From Gari tellinella (taxonomy: Eukaryota; Mollusca; Bivalvia; Cardiida; Psammobiidae): DNA of 64,000 bases. Positions 1-11,743 of this stretch are shown here, one piece after another; position 1 is the first letter of the stretch, and every line of letters starts with the position of its first letter. Under the pieces are notes generated by a model. The model ran no database searches and was not told the DNA's origin. It saw only the letters and a list, made by a program, of their open reading frames with translations. The DNA lies in contig OV277859.1 in assembly GCA_922989275.2 (NCBI GenBank), positions 36,189,501-36,253,500 on the forward strand, read 5' to 3'. The translations under genes were made by a program, and so were the position numbers.

Positions 1-62
1 ACATTCTACAAAAGGAGTTCAAGAACTAATGCTATTCTAGAACAATGGTTGTTAAGCCATCA

Positions 63-156
63 AAGTTTTAGATTTTTTGCAGACTTCTAGAATAAATATT
101 ATCTTAAGTTTCAAACCTAGATTTTTTGCCGAGTTCTCGAATAGAAATTATCATAC
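63..156. repeat. degenerate direct repeat, ~40 bp unit
   Basis: Two similar segments, near 66-106 and 115-156, share TTAGATTTTTTGC, then an AGTTCT-like block and AATATTATC or AAATTATCAT. This suggests a decayed local duplication. Confidence 0.4.
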
Positions 157-290
157 AATTTAACCTCGTCATAAAACACTTAAAGCAAGTCAGGCAAGGC
201 CAGTATAATATAAACATCTACAATCTTATTTTATAACAATAACCTATTTAAGCCTTGTTTCATGAGTGTCTACTATAAAGAGGTCATTAT

Positions 291-362
291 GACAAACAGT
301 GTAGACCATGATGAAATTACTCATTATAATTATGGCATCCCATCAGTGTCTGCACTGTTCAC
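291..362. repeat. decayed A-type hairpin
   Basis: AACAGTGTAGACCATGATG faces CATCAGTGTCTGCACTGTT in inverted orientation. The arms match the outer arms of family A but the GAGGGCTCC core is lost. Confidence 0.4.
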
Positions 363-1724
363 TATGATTTCACGTGAAATGTTCTGCTGTATGCACAAAT
401 ACTGCCATGTCTCTTTAGATCACCATTAATGAAATCTTCCAGCAAGCAAACAGCTGGGAGAGTTCATTGTAATATTCAGGCATAAATAGGTTAAAAGAAA
501 ATATTACAAGGGGATAAAGGCCATAACAATGTATACTTGACCTAATGGGTTAAGATTTAATCTTTAAGGTTAATGCTTTCTGTTGTTTTATAACATGTTC
601 TTTAGATCAAAGGTACTAACATTGTGTCCATATCAGATGACTGATAACAGCCTGTTTTATTGTTATCTTTGTGTGTATATCTGTAATAGCTGCTGCATTT
701 AATCAGTATAAAATATAAGATTTTATAGTCCAGTCATTAAAAAGTTTTCAAATTTAGATTTTCACTCACCTAAGTATTGTATGTTGGAGATGAGCTTTTG
801 TGACATACATTTGTCTGTGTTTTGTTAAGCATTATAATGTTAGCATTATTAATAACCCTTCCAAAAATGCTAATAGCATTATAAGTTTTTATTTTTGATG
901 CTTTTGAAAAATCAGTGTAGACCTAGATGATCAGTAACCCCTTTCACACAAGTTTGACTGTTGTTTCAGGCTCTCTTGTCTTTCTCAGAGGGGGTTTGCA
1001 CTTTCCTGCATGACCCTGACCTCAAAATGTCAACAACAAACACAATTTTTACAGTGATAAAGTTTTTATTTTGCTTTAAGATACTTTAAAAAGTTTCAAC
1101 GTTCATTTCAAAAGACTTCCAACACTTTTAGACCTTTTAACAAAAGACAGTTGAAAAGACTTGCAGGGACTGTATGTTTTGACCCATACTGGAATGCTTT
1201 ATTGACATGAAGGAAACTATAGAACTTTGATGAGTTCTCATGGTGGATAGCTATTAGGAAGTTGTAGCTCATTTAGAAGCTGGCAACCAGGTGGTCATTG
1301 CCTATACATTAACAGGCCATGTGATAATTTGCAAAATACAGACAGTGCCAATTACAATGATTTTTTTCTGCCTTAAGTCTCCGCAGAAAGGTTTAATGCT
1401 TTTACAGAATAAACTTGTCTTAGGAGAGCTAATAAAGATATTTCAATAAGAGAATTTAGTGTTAAAACGATTAGATCTCTGATTATACTTTGTAGTCTGA
1501 CCAATATGATTGTTTCCATTAAGCCATACTGACTCATATTGACTCATTGCGCAATAGCCTCATAGTAACTCATTTTGACACACTTTAATCCACTAGCTAA
1601 TATTGAAATAAGCATTGATAATTGTTTGTCGCTTATGAGTTAATGGGTTTTAAAAAGCAACTAACACAAAACAAGATGTTCCTTACTATTATTTTCATGC
1701 ATGTCCACACCACTATTTTATTGA

Positions 1725-1917
1725 CATTGCTCCAGATAAGAGGGAGTAAATTGAACATATCCAACATTTTCTCCCTCATTTCAGCACCAAGTCCTATGGT
1801 GTTACTACTCATTAGAATCGTCTCGAAGAGACGATTCTAATGAGTAGTGACACCATAGGGTTTAATGCAGAAATAAAGATTTTAGTTTTTGAAATACTCT
1901 CCTTATCTGGAGCCCTG
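1725..1917 (+). mobile_element. D-family MITE
   Basis: The element runs from CATTGCTCCAGATAAG to CTTATCTGGAGCCCTG and has the central palindrome ATTAGAATCGTCTC/GAGACGATTCTAAT. A 6-bp target duplication TATTGA flanks it (1719-1724 and 1918-1923). It encodes no protein and would be non-autonomous. Confidence 0.88.
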
Positions 1918-2350
1918 TATTGAGCAGTCACAATATTGGCATTGGTGGAACCATACAGGTAAACATTTGGAAATGTTCAGTTTTATCTGTAATTCTGTTG
2001 TCAATCAGCTAGGAAGTCAAGATATACCTGTGGTATAACTAGGTGCATGAGACTGGCCAAGGTTAGCCGGTACTTAAAACTTGCACTCACGAGTTCATTG
2101 TTACCAGTGACAGAGTTCACCTTCACTTAGACAGGTACCCAAAGATCAAAGTCAAGAAAAAACACACTTCTTTGATTGCCCAGCAAGGTTTAACAAATGA
2201 TATGTGGCCAAAACTCTAATTTAGAGGATGATCTTTGTAGGTGAGGGATGGATGCAGAAATAATGAGTCCAGCCAGTGCACAACAAATACATCACTCATT
2301 GGGGGAGGGATCGGATCATTGACCCTTTCCTTTCTAGTTTTTCCTGTGTT

Positions 2351-2586
2351 TCAGTGTTCCTCATAGCCTGTTTCTAGATTTGAAGACAGGTGACCACTTA
2401 AAGCAGGTTGAAAGTAAAGCAGAATGTGCCCTAAGGCACATTCTGCTTTACTTTCAGCCTGCTTTAAGCTACCATCTGCTAGATTAAAGAAAATATTTTG
2501 TATGATACATATTCATAACTGTATAAAATTTCAATGGAGGAATAAATTAGAGGCATAAAAAGGTGTATTTATGGGATAATGGGTTT
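2351..2586 (+). mobile_element. B-family MITE
   Basis: The copy has the B layout: AGCCTGTTTCTAG, then GGTGACCACTTAAAGCAGG, the palindrome GCAGAATGTGCC/GGCACATTCTGC, an AT-rich right half and terminal GGGATAATGGGTT. Its left terminus is eroded. Confidence 0.85.
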
Positions 2587-3186
2587 AGACAAGTGGTTGC
2601 TTAAATCAGGCCCAAATAAAAGCAAAAAGTTCTTGAATTAGCTTTTTGATCTACTTTTAACTTGCTTCAAGCATTTCGAAACTGTTTTATAGAGGATTCT
2701 TCATCAGGACAAGGCAAAACAAGGGAAAGGCATCTCTCTCTTTGAAGAACAGGTAAAGGCAGGAAGAAAATTATCTCATCATGATCAAACTATTAAAACG
2801 TTTTTGTTTCTGATCACTTTTGAAGAATAATTGTTGAGACTTATGGTTTTAAATGACAAACGAACAACTTCTTAATTTCTGCAGGGAATACTTCATGCAA
2901 GCAACTTTGGGTGGTAAAGGTTAGATTACAAAGAGACAGAAACTGCATCCTATCTGCATTTAAATTGAATGACATGACAAGAATTAAATCAAATTGATAA
3001 TGATCTGGCCAGGGGCTCCAGGATTATACAAGATTGACAGAGACAGATAACTTTTAAAATATTACTCAGGTACTTTCTTTGATGATTTCAGATTTATTTA
3101 AACCCATGCAATGCAACCGGTTCATGCAGTGATGAAGATCAGAGATCTATGAAGACAGTTTGAGACTTAATCAATTGTTACATATA

Positions 3187-3382
3187 CTAAGTAAAGCCTC
3201 TCTATTATGACAATTAAATTGTGTCAATAAGTTGGTGTATATGACAGGTGACTGCTTAAAGTAAGGTGACAGCAAAACAGAAAGCTCCTTTAGGAGCTTT
3301 CTGTTGTACTGTACGTCACCTTGATTTAAGCTTCTCCTGTCTTTTATACAATCAAGTATTTGTTTTAGTTGTCGCAATACAG
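3187..3382 (+). mobile_element. E-family MITE, right end decayed
   Basis: The left end AGTAAAGCCTCTCTATTATG is followed by GGTGACTGCTTAAAGTAAGG and the hairpin CAGAAAGCTCC/GGAGCTTTCTG. The expected GGTTTTACTG right end is degraded. Confidence 0.75.
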
Positions 3383-3551
3383 AGCAGTCTGATCAGTGTT
3401 TGCGCAGTTTTCTTATAGGATCTGCCTGGGATGAGGGGACAATTTTTTTTTATTTCATTAGCCAATGTAATATAGTTCAGAAGTGGGCAGAGTCTTATAT
3501 ATGAATATTCATGAGGAGATGGGTTTATATACAGGTATGACTGCTATGGTA

Positions 3552-4986
3552 GAGTAAATGAGGGTATTATCGACACCTTAAAAGCCTACCAATCAGAAAC
3601 CTTCTTTTTGTCTTACCAACTCAAATTATTCGTTCTCTATATGAAAGAGAAAATTTCATTGGTTCCTTTCTCCTGTATCGCCTTTGTCTGGCTTATCAAT
3701 TAACGTTTCAGTATGATAGCTTCTGTACGTAAACACCGTAGTCCATTATCGACACATCTAGGTAATTATCGACACCCATGCATCTCTGTATTAAATATGT
3801 CAAATAACAGTAGATTCAAGCATTTGACGAGCTTGACAACTCTATAAATCGTACAAGATTGAAGTACAGAGGATGTGTAATTTAATGCGAAACCAAGCCT
3901 ACTGTAGCTTTTTTCACTCGGTCATGTGACATGATCAGTTGTCCTTAAAATAGATCCCAGTACATTGCGATTAAACTACATAATTTGGATCCGAATCAGA
4001 CGCCCATTTATAGTAATTGTCTTATTCGAAACTTTTCTGCTGAGCACTTCATTTGTAGTTAGGCTGTGAACGGTTTAAAGTTGCATTGAAAATGCCCGTG
4101 GTGCTTTTGGTCATATTTTTCGTTTAAAAGTTTCATGGCATCGTGCCCTGAGAATCAGACAGAGATGGCTTTTGGCACTGTGTGTCTCTCTCTCTCTCTG
4201 CCTGTCTGTCTGCCTGTCTGTCTCTGTCTATATCTGTCCGTCTCTTTCTCTCTCTATGTCTCTCTCTCCCCCAAGTATGCTTGTTGATCTGTTATAGATC
4301 GATTCGTAGCTATAATTAAAAAATTTGATGTAGATCTAGATCTATATGTTAATTGCGTTTATTTTGATTGTAAGGTTCGCGGTTATACCCGTTTATTTGT
4401 CGTTCTAGGGTGTTCCTATTGGTTACGCTAAAAGATAGGTGAAATAGACGTTGTATTATTTCCTAATTAGTGTACTACGAACCAGAGCTAGATCTACTGA
4501 TAACATAAACGGGAATGATCTGGATTTACATTGATAGATCCACAAGCAGTGTCGATAACAGCCAACATAACCCAAAACCTGGAGGCATTTATCGACACCC
4601 AGTCCTTTTCTTTATTACTGTAAATATTGACGATTTGGGTCATTATACATGGTAAGGGAGATAAACGTGTCGTATTAAGTCATCCAGCATGAGCTATAGT
4701 CCAAGGTTAAACCGATGACTAATATGTCATCACGTGACACCTGCTTATCGATCGATATAAGTCACTGATATTTTTGACTGAATGTACGGTTGGTGGTGTA
4801 AATATGCGTTATATATGGTTCAGTCTTGCCATTTGAATTTGTTTTCCCGCGAGCTAGACTTGAAACTACGTCACTTTTCTTTCAAAAACACCGACGACGT
4901 AATAAAAGATCGTAGAAGATAAGAAAAGATTGGTTTACAAAGAAGTGTCGATAATTACCGACTGTCGATAATGCCCTCTTTTACTC
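3552..4986. mobile_element. 1,435-bp TIR element with TATCGACA subterminal motifs
   Basis: Inverted ends of about 24 bp (GAGTAAATGAGGGTATTATC on the left; the complement of GATAATGCCCTCTTTTACTC on the right) lie between TA dinucleotides at 3550-3551 and 4987-4988. The motif TTATCGACA or its complement recurs near both ends and inside, at about 3568, 3745, 3768, 4547, 4588, 4945 and 4963, like clustered transposase-binding sites. No long open frame is present. CpG is less depleted than in the surroundings, which suggests a younger insertion. A microsatellite lies inside it. Confidence 0.75.
4181..4270 (+). repeat. TC/TCTG microsatellite
   Basis: This is a run of TCTCTC, CTGTCTG and TCTCTCTC units inside the 1,435-bp element. 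Confidence 0.9.
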
Positions 4987-5016
4987 TAGCTGACTCATGA
5001 TAGATGCATGGTGAGG

Positions 5017-5220
5017 CAGGGCTCCAGATAAGAGGGAATAAACTGAACAAAATTAACATTTTACATTTTCTCACTAATTTTTACTCCAAACTCTATGGTG
5101 TTACTACTCATTAGAATCGTCTCTTCGAGACGATTCTAATAAGTAGTGACACCATAGGATTTAAAGCAGAAATAAAGATTTAGTTTTAGAAAATATTCCC
5201 CTTATCAATCTGGAGCCCTG
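5017..5220 (+). mobile_element. D-family MITE
   Basis: Both CAGGGCTCCAGATAAG ends and the palindromic core are present. The flanks GTGAGG (5011-5016) and GTGTGG (5221-5226) form a 6-bp target duplication with one change. Confidence 0.87.
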
Positions 5221-5357
5221 GTGTGGGATTCCCAGTCTGTCTCAATGCTACAGTGGTTATACCTGCTTGATGAGTATATCATGCATTGATAGATTTCCAA
5301 AGGAGTTGATATAGCTAAATCACTTTAACTGATTTGTGCAATCAAATTACACTTTAA

Positions 5358-5563
5358 CCCTTAGCCCGCCAAATAAATTGTCGTCTGCTATATTTCTCGT
5401 CTGCTTCAAGTTTCAAAGTGCTTCAAAGTTGCTCAAAATTGCTGAAAATGTTGTCCGAGTGTCAAACAGCTTGGATCCGGATGAGACGCCGAGTAACTCG
5501 GCGTCTCATCCGGATCCAAGCTGTTTGCATATGGAGCTATAGTCGTGAGTGGCAGGCTAAGGG
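5358..5563 (+). mobile_element. C-family MITE, intact
   Basis: The 206-bp element lies between TTAA at 5354-5357 and 5564-5567. Its ends are CCCTTAGCCCGCC and GGCAGGCTAAGGG. The core palindrome has ~28-bp arms (AACAGCTTGGATCCGGATGA and its complement) joined at GCCGAGTAACTCGGC. It is nearly identical to the copy at 10511. Confidence 0.93.
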
Positions 5564-5914
5564 TTAACATATTATAATGCAATCAATGCTACAGACAAGT
5601 TTTGATGCAGACGATATCAAACAAGAATATATACTTAATTACTAACATATTGCCAACACAAATCTAATTTTGTGTTTAATAAAAAGTGTTCTTATTTTAA
5701 ACTTATTTCTGTTTTCAAGCAAATAGTTCATATCTTGCATTTGTCAGAAATTTTGGATACATATTAGACTTAAAAATTGTACTGGTTCAGTATCTTAACT
5801 ATTTAATTGACATTGTTGGTACATCATTTTGACTATGGCTTTTGTTTCCAGTTATTTCAGGACTAGAAGCATGAAAAGGCATTTCCTTGATGAATTCTGC
5901 TTCACTTTTAAGAT

Positions 5915-6174
5915 TGCTTAATGTAACATCATAGCCTAGCTGTTTCTAGTATTGAAAATAGGTTAATTACCCTTTAAAGCAAGCTAAAAGTAAAGCAGCT
6001 TTAAGCTAGCATATAGAAGATATTGGAAGTGCCCCTACTTACAGAAAGTATAGTCCCCCACATACAAAGTCCTGAAAATCAAACATATATGTTTGATTTT
6101 CAGGACCTTGTTTTGGAGGACTACTTTCTGTAATGCAGAAATAATAAGGTGTTAAAAGGTATATATAGTAATGG
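5915..6174 (+). mobile_element. B-family MITE with deleted apex and inserted hairpin
   Basis: B left sequence (CTGTTTCTAGTATTGAAAAT, TAAAAGTAAAGCAG) loses its hairpin tip. The right end AGTAATGGGTTAA is kept. A separate 92-bp palindrome interrupts the right half. Confidence 0.65.
6041..6132. repeat. 92-bp palindrome, unclassified
   Basis: Arms of about 44 bp beginning ACAGAAAGTA.AGTCC meet at AACATATATGTT. The sequence matches none of families A-F and interrupts a B copy, so it may be another small foldback element. Confidence 0.75.
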
Positions 6175-6655
6175 GTTAAATGAAGCACCCATCTGTTTTA
6201 CACACTGCAAATATTGTAAAGCTATGGTAAAAAGTTTAAACTTCAACAGTACTTTAATTTTTCTTAACTTAGAAACCTTACTTCTTTAAGAAATGATACC
6301 GGTAATTGCTTACATCATCTAAGCACATATAATTATGTTACAAAAAAGCACCACATATTTCCTTTTTTTTATACAACTGTATTAAGTAAATTGGAATGGT
6401 TTAGGTCTGTCTCATGTGGTTATTATTACAGTTTCTCTTGATAACAGAACCAGCCAAGAACATCTAGGCAACACCTTGATTTGCAATCTACACATGCACT
6501 AATACTTCTAGCCAAAACTTTCAGCTAACCCTTCAGCACTAATACAAAATGTATATTCTTTGTCATATTTCCAGATAAGGGAAGTAAACAGACATTTAAA
6601 TTGCAGTCAGCACCCCATCTTTATTCCTCTACCTTTTTCTCATACCTACATTGTA

Positions 6656-6805
6656 CGATAGTTCAACACATGAACTACATTATTTCACGCTCCGTAGAGT
6701 TGAAGATACCCATATTTCAAAGTAAAAACGTGGCTTTGCCACGTTTTAACTTTGAAATACGGGTTTGTTCGACTTAACCAAGTTTGAGATATAGAAGTTC
6801 GACTG
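6656..6805 (+). mobile_element. F-family MITE
   Basis: It ends GAAGTTCGACTG before TA, with a weaker left end after TA. The core palindrome TTTCAAAG..ACGTGGC/GCCACGT..CTTTGAAA closes on a TTT loop. Ends and TA target are of Tc1/mariner or pogo type. Confidence 0.6.
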
Positions 6806-7179
6806 TATGTCTTTTCAGAATTTATTCCTGTCCTCAGACAAGGAGCTATCAGATAATTTCACACCCATACACAGGTGGCTGCTTAAAAAGTCTGAAGAGC
6901 CCAGATCGGGATTCTAACCCACAAAGTTGATCTGCTAATGTATTTATACCAAGAAACCTTAACTGTACTTGGACTGCATGATTTCCATAATGATAATTAA
7001 CCAGATGCTGTGTCTATATATAGTTAATATACCTTGACCACAACATCCCAGAAGTCCTGCTACTAGGTGTATCAACAATCACATAGCACTTGAAACCTGA
7101 CTTAATCCTTTCCTCCATATCCTTAGCAAGCCCGGCCGATTTTGTACACATAACACAGACACTACTGGACTAGTTTGGA

Positions 7180-7726
7180 GCTCATTTTCTGAATAAACAC
7201 TACACTCCGACATCTCAAAACTTACTCTGACGTGTCAAAACGAAACTGAAAGTGACATTCTATTTTTAGAGGCGCTATATTTAAGTCGCGTTCACGCAAT
7301 GCGCGAATTAGTTAAAAAAAATAAAATAAAATAAAAGTGGATCCTGAGCTCAGTTTGAGCTCAGTTTGAGCTTTGTGAGCTTTGTGTTGACATGTCAGTG
7401 TTACTGAATTCCAGCATGAGTGCTATTATAACGGGTTTTGACAAAAAGGTCGAGTACATTTTAAACCGAAAGTAGAAAGATGGACCGTTTCGGCCCCTCT
7501 GGCATTCGCCTTTTTCCAATCTTGCAAATTTGTGTCTGGATCCATTTTGGATGCTGCCTGAAAGTGTCACATTTTGCAGGAGACCATTGATATTCTAGAA
7601 ATAGGCAGTGCCGAACCTGGCCTTTCAGAAAAGTCTTCCAACGCGATGTGCGAATCATAACTTTTCATTCTACGGAAGCCAAAATGTGCCATAAACGTCA
7701 AAACGTTTTAATACGTTATGGGCGTG
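7180..7726. other. CpG-rich tract, unclassified
   Basis: This tract carries more CpG than its AT-rich surroundings (for example GTCGCGTTCACGCAATGCGC). It also has an AAAATAAAAT run near 7317 and a short tandem GAGCTCAGTTT near 7345-7372. Two short overlapping minus-strand frames show no known domain. It could be a young insertion or a diverged unit, and nothing decides which. Confidence 0.35.
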
Positions 7727-7935
7727 GAAAGGATATAGAAGCACCTTTGAGCCCATTCAATTTGTTTCTCCTCTGAAGAAAATAGTTCCAATTCATACAG
7801 TCAAGAATGTGCAACATAATGAATATTTCCTTTATTCCAGCAGGTGCATTAAGGTGCATTCTGCTTTACTTTCAACCTGCTTTAAGTAGTCACCTATTTT
7901 CAAAACTAGGAACATGCTTTACATGGGGTTATGGG
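7727..7935 (-). mobile_element. B-family MITE, one core arm deleted
   Basis: It opens with TATAGAAGCACCTTTGAGCC and closes with GGGGTTATGGG before TTAA. One arm of the AAAGCAGG..GCAGAA palindrome is gone. Confidence 0.75.
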
Positions 7936-8175
7936 TTAAGGACTCCTGTATCTTGTAAGGTGCAGCTGTGGTACATTTGAAACCTGGTGAAAAGTTCTCC
8001 TACTGAATATTCATACTCTGCCCACTATGAACATCTGTTTTCTGATCTACATTGGTTTATAAAATAAGGAAAAACTTCCCCAGGAAAGAGTGCAGACTGA
8101 TCGTATCAGACAGATGCATTAGGAAAGCAGGACAGACCCTGATATTATCATAGGGCTCATAAGACAGCTCCTAAA

Positions 8176-8432
8176 CCTACTACCACATAAATACGCCTTT
8201 TTAAGTTTTTAAGTTATTCTTTCACCGAAGAAAATATATAGTTCCAATTTATACTGTCATGAATATGTGTCATGAGAAATATTTTCTATATCCTAGCAGA
8301 CTGAAGCTCAAAGCAGGCTGAAAGTAAAGCAGAATGCGCCTTAAGACTCATTCTGCTTTAATTTCAACCTGCTTTAAGCTGTCACCTGTTTTCAAAACTT
8401 AAAAGTGGCTACTGGGTATTGGGTTAAGGTGC
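8176..8432 (-). mobile_element. B-family MITE
   Basis: The copy has ACCACATAAATACGCC on the left, the core GCAGAATGCGCC/GACTCATTCTGC, and GGGTATTGGG before TTAA at 8433. Confidence 0.82.
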
Positions 8433-8849
8433 TGTATGTTTGGAAAGAGTCTACATTGTTTTCAAAAAGCATAAATAAAATAAGGGTTTATTGACTCTCA
8501 GGCAATAAAAATATTTAACAGATCATAAAATGCATACCTGTGAGACAAAATCAGCCATTTATCTATTTCAACTTAATTTTTGTTAAAATAAAATAGATTC
8601 CAGTCTATCAAGATTCTATAAGAAATGTATTGGGAAATGCTTTTGAAGATTCAATTTAAAGTTTTAATTGCTCAATTTATATCTACTTTAGTCGTTTCAG
8701 ATGATTACAGGTGTTTGCACTTGATTTCAGTTGCAAACTCTAGTAAACCAACAAATGCAGCTTGAACACATACAAACTTTAAGTTATTCTGCCATTCAAA
8801 AAAGGAGATACATGTATATAGATCTTTTTAAAGACATATCAATGCTTAA

Positions 8850-9060
8850 CCCTTTACCCCACAGTCTGTTTCTAGTTTTGAAAACAGGTGACCACTTAAA
8901 GCAGGTTCTGCTTTACTTTCAGCCTACTTTAAGCTACCACCAGCTAGAATATAGAAAATACTTCCTATGGTAAATGTTCATGAATGTATAAATTGGAGCT
9001 ATTTCCTTCAATGGATGAATATGTTCAATGTGCTAAAAGGCGCTTCTATGGGGGAAAGGG
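8850..9060 (+). mobile_element. B-family MITE, core shortened
   Basis: It is flanked by TTAA at 8846 and 9061 and starts CCCTTTACCCCACAG. The central palindrome is collapsed to AAAGCAGGTTCTGCTTTAC, so one arm tip is deleted. Confidence 0.85.
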
Positions 9061-9220
9061 TTAATTAAAATGAATGCAAGGCAAAAAGACTGCAGAAAGC
9101 TCCTATCTACTAAAAGCTTTCTGCATTACTTTTGTGCAGGCATTAAGTTACCAAGCATTATAATACTGCCTTTTAAACTGCCGAATGTATTGAATGATAT
9201 TCCTCTGAAAGCATGCTTAA

Positions 9221-9265
9221 CCCGTTACTCCAATTAGCCTGCTTCTATTTTTGACCAAAAACATG
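9221..9265 (+). mobile_element. B-family left-end fragment
   Basis: TTAA is followed by CCCGTTACTCC, then AGCCTGCTTCTATTTTTGAC, then a break into other sequence. Confidence 0.55.
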
Positions 9266-9282
9266 CTTTTAACTCTTTCCCG

Positions 9283-9482
9283 CTAAGAAGCGCCTTTTAG
9301 CACAATCAATTTATTCCTCCATTGAAGAAAACAGTTTTAATTTATATACTCATGAACATGTACAATAAGAAATATTTTTACATCTTAACAGATGGTAGCT
9401 TAAAGCAGGCTGAAAGTAAAGCAGAATGCTGCTTTAAGTGGTGATTTGTTTCAGAACTGGAAACAAGCTATGGGGTAAAGGG
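9283..9482 (-). mobile_element. B-family MITE, core arm deleted
   Basis: Left TTAA at 9279 is followed by CTCTTTCCCGCTAAGAAGCG, and the right end is CTATGGGGTAAAGGG. The core reads AAGCAGAATGCTGCTTTAAG, so its tip is lost. Confidence 0.82.
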
Positions 9483-10510
9483 TTTAGGCTTCACAGAAAT
9501 ATTTCTGCTGTATGCTTAGGTGCAAAAGTTTTAAACTTTTCTTTACATTAACAACCAAAGCAAATCACTTGCAGTATTATAACTCAAGTGATCGTTATAT
9601 CAGGTTTATGTTTTAAAGATTTAATAGTAAAAACATGAAGGGACTGTATATGATAGCAGTTTTAATGTATTATCCATATTCAAGCATTAAATGCCATGAA
9701 GCTGCAATAGTTTACATACAAGACATACATACCACCGTTTCATTTACGCGGGTTGGAAAATTAATTGATTTCACACCTGTATCAGTAGTAAATTGTAAGA
9801 GAATTCTTTCGCTCCCGTTGTGTCAAACTTCCCAGTATAATTATGCCAACAAAATACGACAACGCGTGCCTGTTCCCTCACATTTTAGGCATCTTGTTAA
9901 CACAAAGGTTTGCCTTTACCAGTCCGGCTGACATCTATTACCATGTGCCTCATACCTCTAGCAAACAAATTGCTGTCATTAAGATTATTACCAAATTAAT
10001 TTTGATGCTTGGAGATAAATTCTTTCCTACTTGTTTTTGTAATACTGTTAATGTTTTCACTCAACTGAGTGAAGAAACAAAAATTGGTGTATGCTTAGTG
10101 TTTAGCTATTAATCTTTATGACTACTATTTTTTTTAACAAACAACTGAGCTTTTGTTAAGTGGCTTAATTAAAAGTATTATAAGTGATAAATAAAAACTG
10201 GTGAATGCTTAATGCAAAACTGAAATTAAAGCTTTCTGCTTTTCTTTTGCTGTGTATAAAGCTTCTATATTAGATTCTGTATAATTATAAGAAAACAAAT
10301 CTGACACTTACTTTTGGAAGGCTTTTATACACAAGTTTGACTGTAGTTGCACCTGCTTTGTTACGACTTTCACTTTCTCCAAAATAATTACTCAACTCCA
10401 TGACATTACAGGTATTTAAGACTTTTTTCTGTATAATGTTGTTTTGTAACGACAGCAGTTAACTACAAAAAGGTTTTATTGGCTCAGCCCGATTCTTGTC
10501 TATATCTTAA

Positions 10511-10716
10511 CCCTTAGCCTGCCACTCACGACTATAGCTCCATATGCAAACAGCTTGGATCCAGATGAGACGCCGAGTAACTCGGCGTCTCATCCGGATC
10601 CAAGCTGTTTGACACTCGGACAACATTTTCAGCAATTTTGAGCAACTTTGAAGCACTTTGAAACTTGAAGCAGACGAGAAATATAGCAGACGACAATTTA
10701 TTTGGCGGGCTAAGGG
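10511..10716 (-). mobile_element. C-family MITE, intact, inverted copy
   Basis: This 206-bp copy is the reverse complement of the 5358 copy with about two differences. TTAA lies at 10507-10510 and 10717-10720. Confidence 0.93.
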
Positions 10717-10806
10717 TTAACATATAGTATAGAGATTTGATAAAACTATGGTGATCAAAAGGAATCAACAATTTTATGCATTTTAAGCTATACCTTAAGT
10801 GTATTT

Positions 10807-10892
10807 AATTATGTTGAAAAGCATTAACACAATAAAATGTCATATAAACAATTATGTTGAAAAGCATTAACACAATAAAATGTCATATAAAC
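10807..10892 (+). repeat. exact 43-bp tandem duplication
   Basis: Two adjacent identical 43-base units begin AATTATGTTGAAAAGCATTA. The lack of differences points to a recent event or an assembly duplication. Confidence 0.95.
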
Positions 10893-11016
10893 AGGTAACA
10901 TTTTTTCTGTGAATACAAACAGACTGAAGATCCATGTGTTTCATGTTCACTGACATTTCTATACAATCAAGCTTGTCTTAATTGGCTTAATTGGCAGTCA
11001 ATGAGAAGTGTGACAG

Positions 11017-11092
11017 ATGAAAGCAGGACAAGGGTAATGAAGAAAGCATCTCTTGGAGCTTTCTGTGTTACTCACATTGTCTGGCATTAAGG
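11017..11092 (+). repeat. E-type hairpin core, ends not seen
   Basis: AAAGCAGGACAAGGGTAATG leads to GAAAGCATCTC/TTGGAGCTTTC, then GTGTTAC and TCTGGCATTAAGG. This is the CAGAAAGCTCC core module with decayed arms. Confidence 0.55.
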
Positions 11093-11231
11093 AGTTACTT
11101 TTCTAAAATAATTATCCAAGCTTTTTACCGGTCTCAAAAAACATGGGTGACTGTATACGAATGTACAGAAAGATATTCTAGTAATTTGCTACTTTCAACA
11201 AGTCTGAGCAAAGTTTACATCAAGTTATTAA

Positions 11232-11474
11232 CCCTTTCCCTTACAGCTTGTTTTCAATGTTCAAGATATGTGGCTCCTTAATCCATTTACTTCCAGTGGA
11301 TTCTTCCATGTTTATATATTGGATTAGTCCATTTTTATCAAAGGGATGCCTGGTCAAAATTTTCATTATCATTTTGTTTTATATTGAAATTCTTATCAGC
11401 AAACATTATGCGGTGTCTGATCAGAGTCTATAATGTTTGCCTATGTCCCATGTATGGGATTGAGGGCACAAATG
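11232..11474. mobile_element. TTAA-bounded degenerate MITE
   Basis: TTAA-CCCTTTCCC at the left and ACAAATGGG-TTAA at the right enclose a weak palindrome GCAAACATTA..TAATGTTTGC around CTGATCAGAG. The ends and core suggest a diverged A or C relative. Confidence 0.45.
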
Positions 11475-11544
11475 GGTTAAAGCAGGAAGAAATTAAAGCA
11501 GGACTTTCCAACATTTCTGCTTTACTTTCTGTCAGTCTACCATT

Positions 11545-11743
11545 CCACTTTAGCGAGTATAATTAATTCCTCCGCTGAAGAAAATAGTGTCAATTTTATC
11601 AGTCATGAATAAATATTATTATAGGGAATATTTTCTATATTCTAGCACATTATAGCTTAAAGCGCATTCTGCTTAAAATTACTTTCAACCAGCTTTAAAA
11701 AGTCACCTATCTTCAATACTAGAAAGAGACTATCAGGTAAAGG
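11545..11743 (-). mobile_element. B-family MITE
   Basis: It has TTATTCCTCCGCTGAAGAAA, AGCTTAAAGCGCATTCTGC and CTATCAGGTAAAGGG before TTAA. Core and left end are eroded. Confidence 0.72.

Noticed and set aside
5336..5542. A 68-codon frame, with a near twin on the minus strand at 10532-10771
   Set aside because: Both lie in C-family MITEs and read through the palindrome. Similarity reflects the repeat, not a protein family.
7361..7658. Two minus-strand frames in the CpG-rich tract, considered as TIKI exon 4
   Set aside because: Neither gives Gly-His in the required phase or any TIKI-like residues.
9635..10112. Overlapping plus-strand frames of 98 and 89 codons in a repeat-poor stretch
   Set aside because: No family signature, no start context and different frames overlap. 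The sequence is AT-rich intron with ordinary composition.
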